Assembly: GCA_000309945.1 (NCBI GenBank) | Contig: CM001633.1 | Span: forward strand, 1,076,723 to 1,140,722 | Origin: Leptolyngbyaceae cyanobacterium JSC-12 | GTDB taxonomy: Bacteria; Cyanobacteriota; Cyanobacteriia; Leptolyngbyales; Leptolyngbyaceae | Reading direction: 5' to 3' | Length of the DNA: 64,000 nt | Shown here: piece after piece, positions 18,495-26,123 of the stretch | Numbering within the stretch: the first letter of the stretch is position 1 | Layout of the letters: each line of letters opens with the position of its first letter | The notes under the pieces: model-generated | Database searches by the model: none | What the model was told of the DNA's origin: nothing | Seen by the model: the letters and a program-made list of their open reading frames with translations, nothing else | Program-made: the position numbers and the translations under genes

Positions 18495-19217
18495 TTAGGA
18501 GGGATTCTGAGATCGCTCAAATTCAGTCTGCTGAGATTCCAGTTGTTTAATTTCTTGGGTAACTCGCTCTTTGCTGGCAATCAGGTGAAACTGAATAGCT
18601 TGAGTGGCTGCAACGGGATCGCGATCGCGAATGGCTTCATAAATACGTCGGTGTTCACTACGAATTTCCAATACACCTGGATTATGTTCCATCGTGCGCA
18701 GACGCAAAAGTGCCATCTTGTCGAACACCTGAGCTAGTATTTGCACCAACCAGGCATTGCCAGATCCCTCTGCCAGCAACCGATGAAATTCATAGTCCAT
18801 ATGGAGCAATTGATAATTGGTCAGCGGGTGAGGCTGTTGTCCCAGCTTTTTCTCTGCCTGTTGCACAGTAAGCTCTAGTTGGGATAACTGATTTTCTGTA
18901 ACGTTACGGCATGCCTCTGAAACAGACAATTGTTCTAGCGCAATTCGGCAGTCATAGAGCTGAATTGCATCGGTAACCGAAAGTTTGGCAACCCGAACTG
19001 CACCACTGCTATCCGTGGTTACCAGGTTTTCTCGCTGAAGTTGCCGAATTGCCTCTCGAATTGGTGTTCGACTGACATGCAACATTTCGGCAAGCTGGGT
19101 TTCCACTAACCGTGTTCCAACAGCTAATTCTCCTGAAAGAATGGCATTACGCAACGCTTGATATGTTTGCTCATGCAAGGACTGAGCACGCTTCAACGGT
19201 CTGGACAAGAGAGCCAA
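18495..19217 (-). CDS. GntR/FadR-type (FCD) transcriptional regulator
   Basis: About 240 residues. A TTG at 19217 has AAGGAG eight bases upstream; the alternative GTG at 19226 would overlap that ribosome site, so the start is uncertain by three codons. N-terminal winged helix (TYQALRNAILSGELAVGTRL, LHVSRTPIREAIRQLQREN). C-terminal FCD domain keeps the metal ligands seen in the family: Asp and His in MDYEFH, His in EHRRI and His in FHLIA. It is divergent from the MFS gene, and the 13-bp perfect palindrome lies between them. Three copies of that palindrome at transport genes make it the likely local regulator of the purine island. Ligand unknown; a urate, allantoin or ureidoglycolate effector is inference. 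Confidence 0.92.
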   Translation of the reverse strand: MALLSRPLKRAQSLHEQTYQALRNAILSGELAVGTRLVETQLAEMLHVSRTPIREAIRQLQRENLVTTDSSGAVRVAKLSVTDAIQLYDCRIALEQLSVSEACRNVTENQLSQLELTVQQAEKKLGQQPHPLTNYQLLHMDYEFHRLLAEGSGNAWLVQILAQVFDKMALLRLRTMEHNPGVLEIRSEHRRIYEAIRDRDPVAATQAIQFHLIASKERVTQEIKQLESQQTEFERSQNPS

Positions 19218-19255
19218 GCTTGACACTCCTTAGGTACAACTTAGAACCAGCATTT

Positions 19256-19268
19256 GTATACAGTATAC
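19256..19268. promoter_or_regulatory. GntR-type operator between gntR and the MFS gene
   Basis: GTATAC-A-GTATAC is a perfect 6-1-6 palindrome in the 75-nt divergent region, placed so that a bound repressor could block both promoters. It matches the cores at 17224-17236 and 20649-20661. Confidence 0.75.
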
Positions 19269-19292
19269 TACCTTAAACTTCTTTGCCAATTC

Positions 19293-20480
19293 ATGTTGCA
19301 ATTTATGTCCACTTATCCGGCTGAACCGTTGGGACGAAATACTGTTTGGCTAATGGCGATCGCATGCCTCGTTTCGATTGGCAGCTTGTATTACAACCAA
19401 CCATTGCTGCCTCTGATGAGCAAAACATTTCAAGTATCAGTGGTTCAGGTGAGCGCGGTTCCTACATTGACTCAGATGGGATATGCGCTGGGCATGTTGT
19501 TGTTTATCCCGCTGGGTGATTGCACACACCGCCAACGATTAATCGTGCTTCTGAGTGGGCTAAATGCGATCGCACTAGTATTGATAGCAGTTGCCCCTAC
19601 ATTTGGCTGGCTTGCGTGGATGAGTTTTGTGAATGGGATGACTGCGGTGGTCCCCCAACTCCTGGTACCGTTCGCAGCACAACTGGCATCCCCAGACCAA
19701 CGAGGGCGCATTGTCGGCATTGTCATGGGGGGTTTATTGGGTGGAATTGTTTTCAGTCGCATTGCTGGAGGCTTCGCGGGTGAATGGTTGGGCTGGCGCT
19801 CCATCTTTTGGATAGCGGCCGTGCTCATGGTTGGGTTAGCCGTTGTGTTATCGCGAAACCTTCCTATCCTGACTTCAACAATCGCTCTATCTTATGGGGC
19901 ACTGATGCGATCGCTATTAGGCTTGCTAGCACACTATCCCCTTCTGCGAGAAACTTCTTTGACCGGGGGCTTATTTTTCTCAATCTACTGTGGCTTTTGG
20001 GCGACTTTGCCATTTTTACTAGAACAACCGCCGTTTGAGCTTGGCAGTCGGGTTGCAGGCTTATTTGGACTGGTGGGCATTGTGGGCACACTGGCAGCTC
20101 CAATAGTGGGCAAAATTGCAGACCGCAACACTCCTCGACTCACTGTTGGGATCGCAATGCTTTTCCTTACCCTTGCCTTACTAATTTTGTGGCAATTTCG
20201 TATATCCATCGGAGGGTTATTGCTTGGAGCCATCTTGCTGGATCTGGGCGTTCAAACCGGGCAAATCTCGAATCAAACCCGAATTTACAGCCTGCCTGCA
20301 AATGCACACAACCGTCTGACAACTGTTTACATGGTGTCTTATTTTCTTGGTGGGTCTTTTGGTTCCTGGCTTAGCTCTTACGGATGGAAAGTGGCAGGGT
20401 GGACGGGAGTTTGTGTTATTGGCTTAACTGCCACAGGAATTGCGCTAGCAGTTTATATCGCTCACCGAAAAACCCACTGA
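19293..20480 (+). CDS. MFS transporter
   Basis: About 395 residues and 12 predicted membrane helices. The N-terminal YNQPLLPLMSKTFQVS and the loop GDCTHRQRLIVLLSG (motif A region) place it in the major facilitator family, drug/proton-antiporter-like branch. The frame is open to 19254 but that region is the operator, so translation must begin later; ATGs at 19293 and 19305 are both possible and neither has a good ribosome site. Divergent from gntR. Possible roles are import of a purine or ureide or export of a toxic intermediate; sequence does not say which. Confidence 0.88.
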   Translation: MLQFMSTYPAEPLGRNTVWLMAIACLVSIGSLYYNQPLLPLMSKTFQVSVVQVSAVPTLTQMGYALGMLLFIPLGDCTHRQRLIVLLSGLNAIALVLIAVAPTFGWLAWMSFVNGMTAVVPQLLVPFAAQLASPDQRGRIVGIVMGGLLGGIVFSRIAGGFAGEWLGWRSIFWIAAVLMVGLAVVLSRNLPILTSTIALSYGALMRSLLGLLAHYPLLRETSLTGGLFFSIYCGFWATLPFLLEQPPFELGSRVAGLFGLVGIVGTLAAPIVGKIADRNTPRLTVGIAMLFLTLALLILWQFRISIGGLLLGAILLDLGVQTGQISNQTRIYSLPANAHNRLTTVYMVSYFLGGSFGSWLSSYGWKVAGWTGVCVIGLTATGIALAVYIAHRKTH

Positions 20481-20592
20481 TTCTCAACCAGATTGCGCGT
20501 TCTCGCTGTAAATTTAGATTTCTACTAACCCCTCTACCTCTACAAACTTGACTTCTTGTCAACCCGACTAAAGGTAGAAAAACTATTCAACT

Positions 20593-20606
20593 GTAGTCAG
20601 AAATAC
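20593..20606. promoter_or_regulatory. possible NtcA box upstream of the ABC operon
   Basis: GTAGTCAGAAATAC fits the nitrogen regulator NtcA consensus GTA-N8-TAC exactly. A TAAACT box begins 17 nt later, closer than the 22-24 nt usual for class II activation. Such matches are expected by chance roughly every 4 kb, so the call rests mainly on context. Confidence 0.3.
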
Positions 20607-20645
20607 AGAATAGAACCTGAAGCTAAACTTCAATAGTCCGAAAGG

Positions 20646-20664
20646 TTTGTATACAGGATACAAA
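20646..20664. promoter_or_regulatory. GntR-type operator upstream of the ABC importer operon
   Basis: TTTGTATACAGGATACAAA is a 19-bp palindrome with mismatches only around the centre, about 90 nt before the substrate-binding protein gene. Its 13-bp core is identical to the porin-promoter site read on the other strand. Confidence 0.75.
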
Positions 20665-20754
20665 AATCGTGTCGAGATCTTGATGCGTGGAGTTTTGGGC
20701 GATCGCGCCTGCGCATTATCAGCAGTTGGAGATTAGGAACACAATCGGAGAATT

Positions 20755-21888
20755 ATGGTGAAGATACTGACATTCCTACATTCAGCAAAGCTTGGACTCA
20801 TTGCTGCATCTCTCATTCTGTTTGCAGGCTGTAGTTCCACCACGCCTCCCGCTAACACCGCCAATTCTTCACCCGCGGCAACCACAGCAGCAAATACCGA
20901 TAACAAAACGCTGAAAGATGTACGGGTGCAACTTTCCTTCTTAATGCAAAGCCTGGATGCTCCTCTGATTGTGGCAATCAATAAAGGGTATTTTGCTGAA
21001 GAAGGGCTGAATGTGACCTATGAGCGGGGTTTTGGTAACGTTGACACCATTAGCAAGCTGGGCACAGGCAAGTTTGACCTTGCCTTTAGCGACATGTATA
21101 ACGCAATGGATTTCAACGACAAAAACCCAAATGACAAAATCATCGCCGTTGCCATTACCCAAAACAAAGCTCCATTCGCGGTCATAGGTTTCAAAGATAA
21201 GGGGATCAACACCCCCAAAGACTTAAACGGGAAGAAATTGGGTGCACCTGCTGGAGACGGTCCTCGGAAGTTGTTCCCGCTGTTTGCTGAAGAGGTGGGT
21301 GTGGATGCAAACTCAGTTGAATGGACGACGATGGAACCCAAATTGCGGGAAACCTTTTTGTTGCAGGGCAAAGTCGATGCCATTAGTGGATTTTCCACTT
21401 CTGCGCTGCCCAGTCTATTAAAAGGTGGCAAGAAAATGGAAGATATCAGCCTCTTCTACTACACCGAGAACGGGTTGAATTTTTATGGCAATGCAATTCT
21501 AACGAAAGCCTCGTTTGCCAAGCAAAATCCTGACGTGGTCAAAGCCTTTGTTAAGGGCTATTTCAGAGGGTTGCAAGATGTCCTAAGAGATCCATCGGCT
21601 GGATTAGATGCTGTTCTGGCGGCCGATCAAAGTAAATTGATGGATCGCAATGCTGAGAAGATTCGGATGGAGATCGGTTTGAAAGACCTGTACATCACTC
21701 CAGAAGTGGAAAAGAATGGGCTGGGAGGCCTAGACCCCAAACGGATGGAGGCAACGATCGCGCAAACAGTTGCTGGGTTCAAACTTAAAACTAAGCCCAC
21801 CATTGCTGATATTTATACCGATGAGTTCTTGCCCCCTAAAGAGCTACGGGCACTCCCGCCTGCAAGCGATCGCAAGCCTTTAAGCTGA
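20755..21888 (+). CDS. ABC transporter substrate-binding lipoprotein, NMT1/THI5-like (NitT/TauT family)
   Basis: 377 residues. The signal peptide ends in lipobox LFAGC (Cys at about residue 24), so it is a lipoprotein on the periplasmic face, followed by a Ser/Thr/Ala linker. The body is an NMT1/ThiY-type periplasmic fold (LDAPLIVAINKGYFAEEGLNV, DLAFSD, INTPKDLNGKKLGAP, GKVDAISGF). Members bind sulfonates, nitrate, pyrimidine precursors and riboflavin, and some are found in purine clusters. First gene of a three-gene importer (98 nt and 46 nt spacers) preceded by a GntR-type operator. Urate, allantoin or another purine product is the inferred ligand. Confidence 0.9.
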   Translation: MVKILTFLHSAKLGLIAASLILFAGCSSTTPPANTANSSPAATTAANTDNKTLKDVRVQLSFLMQSLDAPLIVAINKGYFAEEGLNVTYERGFGNVDTISKLGTGKFDLAFSDMYNAMDFNDKNPNDKIIAVAITQNKAPFAVIGFKDKGINTPKDLNGKKLGAPAGDGPRKLFPLFAEEVGVDANSVEWTTMEPKLRETFLLQGKVDAISGFSTSALPSLLKGGKKMEDISLFYYTENGLNFYGNAILTKASFAKQNPDVVKAFVKGYFRGLQDVLRDPSAGLDAVLAADQSKLMDRNAEKIRMEIGLKDLYITPEVEKNGLGGLDPKRMEATIAQTVAGFKLKTKPTIADIYTDEFLPPKELRALPPASDRKPLS

Positions 21889-21986
21889 TTCACACGTTCG
21901 TTAGACGGGCTGGCATTTGATAATACACAATGCGAGCCTATCTATGTTCTATTTACTGCTTTCTACGCTAAACACCCCCACCGCTT

Positions 21987-22817
21987 ATGGTACAGCCAAC
22001 CGTTGATCCTACCTTGCCCGATTCGCGATCGCTCGATACAACTCCTTTACTGGAATTTGATCAGGTGGGGCTGGAATATCCCTTTGAGGGAAACATGCGT
22101 CGTATTATCCAGGAAGTGACGCTCTCCATCAAACCAGGGGAATTTGTGTCCTTTGTGGGTCCAAGTGGGTGTGGCAAAACATCTATCCTGCGCATGGTTT
22201 CTGGCTTAAATCCAGCACCGATTGGCGAAATTCGCTATCGCGGGCAGAAGATTAGCAAGCCCCTAAAAAATGTGGGCATCGCCTTTCAAAATCCAGTTTT
22301 ATTGCCCTGGCGCAATACCCTTAACAATGTGATGCTGCCGCTGGAAATTGCGCAACCTTACAAGCGTGACTTTAACCAGAAGAAAGACCAGTACATTCGT
22401 ATAGCACAAGACTTACTGTCCACCGTCCGCCTGCAAGACTTTCAGAAGCAATATCCCTGGCAACTATCAGGTGGGATGCGGCAGCGGGCATCTTTGTGCC
22501 GAGCGTTGATTCACCAACCTGAGATTTTGCTGTTGGATGAGCCATTTGGAGCGCTGGATGCCTTCACACGAGAAGAGATGTGGACGATGCTACAAGCGTT
22601 GTGGATGCGGGTAAAGTGTGTGGGCATTTTGATTACGCACGACTTGCGGGAAGCGGTCTTTTTGTCGGATAAGGTGTATGTCATGAGTCCACGTCCCAGT
22701 TCCATCATCTACACAGAAGCAATCAACCTACCCCGTCCTCGCACTCTGGAAATGGAACTTTCAGACGAGTTCAATCATTATTTCTCCAACATTCGTCGGC
22801 ATATTCATCATAATTAG
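21987..22817 (+). CDS. ABC transporter ATP-binding protein (NitT/TauT type)
   Basis: 276 residues. Walker A GPSGCGKTS, Q-loop in GIAFQNPVLLPWRNT, signature LSGGMRQRA, Walker B LLLDEPFGALD and switch His in ITHDLREAV are all intact. The LPWRNTLNNVMLPLE wording is typical of the SsuB/TauB/NrtD group. Energises the importer formed with the lipoprotein upstream and the permease downstream. Confidence 0.95.
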   Translation: MVQPTVDPTLPDSRSLDTTPLLEFDQVGLEYPFEGNMRRIIQEVTLSIKPGEFVSFVGPSGCGKTSILRMVSGLNPAPIGEIRYRGQKISKPLKNVGIAFQNPVLLPWRNTLNNVMLPLEIAQPYKRDFNQKKDQYIRIAQDLLSTVRLQDFQKQYPWQLSGGMRQRASLCRALIHQPEILLLDEPFGALDAFTREEMWTMLQALWMRVKCVGILITHDLREAVFLSDKVYVMSPRPSSIIYTEAINLPRPRTLEMELSDEFNHYFSNIRRHIHHN

Positions 22818-22863
22818 CTGCTATTCCCCTACAAAAACCATCTCCAGGAGGGCGATCGCTGCG

Positions 22864-23640
22864 ATGAAATCTTTCAACTTCAACAAATTTCTCACGTCTA
22901 AGTCAGCTAGCTTTATCTTGCCATTCATTGCAACGATTTTATTGTTTGCAATCTGGGAGCTTGCCGTGATTCTTTTCAAGATTCCGCCCTTTAACCTGCC
23001 ATCACCTACGAACATTTTCCAATCGATGGTAATATTTGCTCCTCAGATTTTGGCAAACTCCTTTCGCACCCTCTGGACAACGTTGCTGGGGTTTGCGGTG
23101 GCAGTGGTGGTAGGTGTCATTCTGGGATTTATGATTGGCTACTCCAGGGTTGCCTACCTAACGATGTATCCGCTGCTTGTAGCGTTCAATACGATTCCTA
23201 AAGCGGCGATCGTGCCCTTGCTGGCTATCTGGTTTGGGGCAAATGCTATTCCTGCAACCATTACAGCCTTCTTACTGGCGTTTTTCCCGATTGCTGTCAA
23301 CGTGGCGCTTGGCTTAGATACAGTCGAACCAGAAATGAAGGACGTGTTGCGATCGCTGGGCGCGACCCAGGTTGAAACCTTTCAGAAAGTTGGCTGGCCC
23401 CATACGCTGCCCTATATCTTCGCCTCATTAAAGATCGCTGCATCGTTTGCCTTCATCGGGGCAGTAATTTCTGAATCCGTTGCGTCCAACGCCGGACTCG
23501 GCTATTTGATTGTGCAAGCAACTGCCGATTTCAATGTACCACTCGCATTTGCTGCCCTAATTGTTCTTGCAATTATGGGGGTGATTCTCTATACCTTCTT
23601 TGTGTTTATCGAGAAAAAGGTAATTTACTGGGCACGTTAG
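22864..23640 (+). CDS. ABC transporter permease (NitT/TauT type)
   Basis: 258 residues, six predicted membrane helices. The EAA loop is visible near LRSLGATQVETFQKVGWPHTLPYIFASLK, the site of contact with the ATPase. GGAGG lies upstream of the ATG. Third and last gene of the importer, followed by a hairpin that may terminate the operon. Confidence 0.93.
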   Translation: MKSFNFNKFLTSKSASFILPFIATILLFAIWELAVILFKIPPFNLPSPTNIFQSMVIFAPQILANSFRTLWTTLLGFAVAVVVGVILGFMIGYSRVAYLTMYPLLVAFNTIPKAAIVPLLAIWFGANAIPATITAFLLAFFPIAVNVALGLDTVEPEMKDVLRSLGATQVETFQKVGWPHTLPYIFASLKIAASFAFIGAVISESVASNAGLGYLIVQATADFNVPLAFAALIVLAIMGVILYTFFVFIEKKVIYWAR

Positions 23641-23683
23641 AGTCACCTGAAGTAGGGCTTTAAAGATGTAGAGAAAGATATAG

Positions 23684-23706
23684 AGGAGCGATCTAATCTC
23701 GCTCCT
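23684..23706 (+). terminator. possible terminator after the ABC operon
   Basis: AGGAGCGA pairs perfectly with TCGCTCCT around a 7-nt loop, 43 nt after the permease stop. The following tract (TCGTTGCTC) is only weakly T-rich, so termination efficiency is uncertain. It also lies just beyond the end of the minus-strand small ORF. Confidence 0.5.
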
Positions 23707-23714
23707 TCGTTGCT

Positions 23715-23858
23715 CTATGCGTGGTCTTTGGAGCTAGAGGGACGAAACCAGGCTAGATAGCGGTAATTGGGATGAACATGACCTTCAGGTTCAGGATGTT
23801 CCTTAGTTTCTGGAAGAATCTGTTCGCTAGTTAAGTGACGACGATTAAAAAGTTTCAT
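23715..23858 (-). CDS. 47-residue small protein
   Basis: An ATG-started frame of 47 codons begins MKLFNRRHLTSEQILPETKE and continues with an acidic, His/Pro-containing stretch (HPEPEGHVHPNYRYL) ending AWFRPSSSKDHA. The composition looks protein-like, soluble, with no membrane segment or cysteines. It is convergent with the ABC permease gene and lies upstream, on the same strand, of HIU hydrolase (191-nt gap after... its own stop faces the ABC operon). The ribosome site is weak (a run of Gs, GGGGG, about 11 nt upstream). I do not recognise a family. Confidence 0.5.
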   Translation of the reverse strand: MKLFNRRHLTSEQILPETKEHPEPEGHVHPNYRYLAWFRPSSSKDHA

Positions 23859-24049
23859 ACTCACACCCCCATTCTGCAAAACACTTCTCATATCTGTATT
23901 ATAAGATACCGTTTATTATTTTCATGACAAAACTTTATAAGTTATGATTTTTTGACACTGCCAGGATGAGCAATCAAATTTTTCAGGTCTTGTTTTGTTT
24001 AGACCTCAGGCAGTTTGGAGTGTGTTTTTTTTAGATTAAAAGGAATAGT
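23859..24049. other. AT-rich spacer
   Basis: AT-rich sequence between the 3' end of the HIU hydrolase gene and the start of the 47-residue ORF. It contains TGTATTATAAGATAC at about 23896, which resembles the GntR-type operators but with a wrong spacing. No gene seen. Confidence 0.5.
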
Positions 24050-24412
24050 TTAACTACCTCGATACGTACTATATGACCAGGGCGAGGTTAATAGCGGAAC
24101 GTGATAGTGTGCAGTAGGATCAGCAATGCCAAACTGAATTGGAACTCGGTCGAGAAAGGGTGGATTTGGAGTATTCACTAGAAACTGGGAAAAATATTCT
24201 CCAACCATAAAAACCAGTTCATAGATTCCTGGTTGAAATTCGTCATCGATGAGGAGTGGATTATTAGTACGTCCATCTGTATTGGTGATTGTGGTTTTCA
24301 GCAAGGTTCTTTCCTGCGATCGCGCATCCACTATCCAAAGCTCGATGGTCATATTGGCGGCTGGTTTGCCGTGGGCAGTATCTAGAACGTGCGTCGTTAA
24401 CTTTCCTGACAT
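24050..24412 (-). CDS. uraH: 5-hydroxyisourate hydrolase (transthyretin-like)
   Basis: 120 residues, family length. It hydrolyses 5-hydroxyisourate to OHCU, the second step of urate breakdown. The N-terminal motif [14 protein letters not shown] and the C-terminal tetrapeptide YRGS, which forms part of the tetramer active site, are both intact; [19 protein letters not shown] is typical. No signal peptide, so cytosolic. It starts 14 nt after the stop of the urate hydroxylase gene and is surely cotranscribed with it. Also named hiuH or pucM in other systems. Confidence 0.95.
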   Translation of the reverse strand: MSGKLTTHVLDTAHGKPAANMTIELWIVDARSQERTLLKTTITNTDGRTNNPLLIDDEFQPGIYELVFMVGEYFSQFLVNTPNPPFLDRVPIQFGIADPTAHYHVPLLTSPWSYSTYRGS

Positions 24413-24426
24413 TCTTATTGCTCCTC

Positions 24427-25587
24427 TTACCTCAAGGGTCCTCCCAGAATGACTTTTGCGATCGCGCGTCTCACATCTGCTGGGCTTTCCTGACTCAGTT
24501 GGTCATACCATTTTTGGGTAATCTCAGGATCTTTACCGTGAATTTGCTCTGCCCGTTTACGCGCTTTTTGCACCACAGCACCAGTACGTTGCACCCGTTC
24601 TGCCTCATACCGCTTCAAGGCATCTTCGACACTTACCGTAGTACTCATCAAATAATTTGTTAAGACCAGTGCATCTTCAACTGCCTGACAACCACCTTGC
24701 CCTAAATCGGGACAGGTGGCATGAGCCGCATCACCTAATAAGGCAACACGCCCCCGAACCATTTGCTCTAATGGTCCCAGGTCATGAATTAGCACTCGGT
24801 TTGTCTTTTCAGGATCGAGACGTTGAATCAACCGTTGCACTGGCTCTGCCCATCCCCCAAAAAATTTTGTCAGATCATCCCGGATGTCTCCTGGTTGCTG
24901 GGCTTCGTCCTTAGACATAGGCATATCGAAGAAGAAGTAGAAGCGATCGCCCGCGACTGGCATCATGGAGGCGCGTTTATGTTCGCCTACATAAATTGCC
25001 CAGGTGTCTTTAGGGGCTAAATCTTCACTCACCGGAACCAGCCCGTTCCAGTTCACATAACCACCATACTTGGGCATTACATCTTCATCCAGGACATACT
25101 TGCGACAGTTAGAGCGAATGCCATCAGCCGCAACTAGCAAATCGCCTGTTGCCCGATGCCCATTCTCGAAAATTGCTGTGACCTGGTGATCGTCTTGCTC
25201 AACTCCGATGCAGGGATAGCCTAATTTCACTTCTCCCGGAAACGCTTTCAACAGCATTTGTTGGAGATCGGTGCGAGCAACGGGATAAGGACGCTGTCCG
25301 ACTTCATGCACAAGTGGCAACAGGTCAATAGCATTTAGCAGTTCGCCAGTAGCCGTGCGATACTCCATACAATTCATTTGCCCACCAATCGCGGCAATCT
25401 CCTTGCCTAACCCTAGCCGATTGAGCACTTTCACACCATTTGACCAGAGAGAGATCCCAGCTCCAGCGGGACGTAGTTCAGACACTCGATCATAAATCTC
25501 CACCTCATAGCCTGCTTGCTTCAAGGCAATTCCAGCGGTTAAGCCACCCATGCCTGCTCCTATAATGATGACCTTTAGGCTATCCAT
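24427..25587 (-). CDS. hpxO: FAD-dependent urate hydroxylase
   Basis: 386 residues. FAD-binding motif [19 protein letters not shown] at the N-terminus, DG motif ([16 protein letters not shown]), and the second FAD motif [19 protein letters not shown] define a class A flavoprotein monooxygenase. Length and wording match HpxO of Klebsiella, which oxidises urate to 5-hydroxyisourate with NADH and O2. Partnership with the adjacent HIU hydrolase makes urate the likely substrate over salicylate-type aromatics. AGGAGG precedes the ATG. No palindrome like the three GntR sites is visible upstream. Confidence 0.92.
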   Translation of the reverse strand: MDSLKVIIIGAGMGGLTAGIALKQAGYEVEIYDRVSELRPAGAGISLWSNGVKVLNRLGLGKEIAAIGGQMNCMEYRTATGELLNAIDLLPLVHEVGQRPYPVARTDLQQMLLKAFPGEVKLGYPCIGVEQDDHQVTAIFENGHRATGDLLVAADGIRSNCRKYVLDEDVMPKYGGYVNWNGLVPVSEDLAPKDTWAIYVGEHKRASMMPVAGDRFYFFFDMPMSKDEAQQPGDIRDDLTKFFGGWAEPVQRLIQRLDPEKTNRVLIHDLGPLEQMVRGRVALLGDAAHATCPDLGQGGCQAVEDALVLTNYLMSTTVSVEDALKRYEAERVQRTGAVVQKARKRAEQIHGKDPEITQKWYDQLSQESPADVRRAIAKVILGGPLR

Positions 25588-25650
25588 GCGGGTTATTTCC
25601 TCCTAGTTGCTGCCGCGATCGCGAGTTGTCGTCACGTTATTAACTATCAT

Positions 25651-25938
25651 TCATTCTTCGAACGGGTTAGAAAATGGGCGGGGTGGCGGCTCCCGTTCCT
25701 GGTTAGCTAGGTCAGAGGGTGGGCGATCGCTACTCCATGCCCACCAGGCTTGCTGGCATTCACATAAGTAAAATTCTTGCCATTTACGACGATGGTCTTC
25801 TGTAAAAACGGGCGATCGCCGGTTAATCCAAACCCGGGTAGCAACTTTGCTGCTAGCTCGACACGCTGGGCAACAAAATTCTGATGCATGAATCGCTTTT
25901 TCTGACCAGATAGGCGGGGTTGGATCAAATGCTTCCAT
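25651..25938 (-). CDS. conserved cyanobacterial zinc-ribbon-like protein
   Basis: 95 residues from the ATG at 25938; an upstream GTG would add three. Two cysteine pairs, CCPAC near residue 22 and CEC near residue 65, with basic residues between (RKWQEFYLCECQQAWWAWS), suggest a small zinc ribbon. The MEAFDPTPPIWSEKAIHASEF beginning and the WAWSSDRPPSDL block are strongly protein-like and I believe conserved in cyanobacteria. C-terminal tail is Pro/Glu rich. It lies 63 nt upstream of hpxO on the same strand, but a link to purine metabolism is not shown. Function unknown. Confidence 0.7.
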   Translation of the reverse strand: MEAFDPTPPIWSEKAIHASEFCCPACRASSKVATRVWINRRSPVFTEDHRRKWQEFYLCECQQAWWAWSSDRPPSDLANQEREPPPRPFSNPFEE

Positions 25939-26123
25939 ACAGCGCACTCAGTAATCACTCATCTATTATCAATGTTCAATCTAAGGAGTTGAATTTCCAC
26001 CAATCTAATTAAGTTTTGAAAATTCTCAGCAGATTCTGTTATGCCAAACCTGAGGTTGTCGAATATTTTGGTTATGTTCAATTCGGTTGCACCAACTGCC
26101 CTACCAGCGCGAGGAACCCTCCC

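Noticed and set aside
23896-23911. TGTATTATAAGATAC resembling the GntR palindromes
   Set aside because: Half-site spacing differs by one base and it lies at the 3' end of uraH, not at a promoter.
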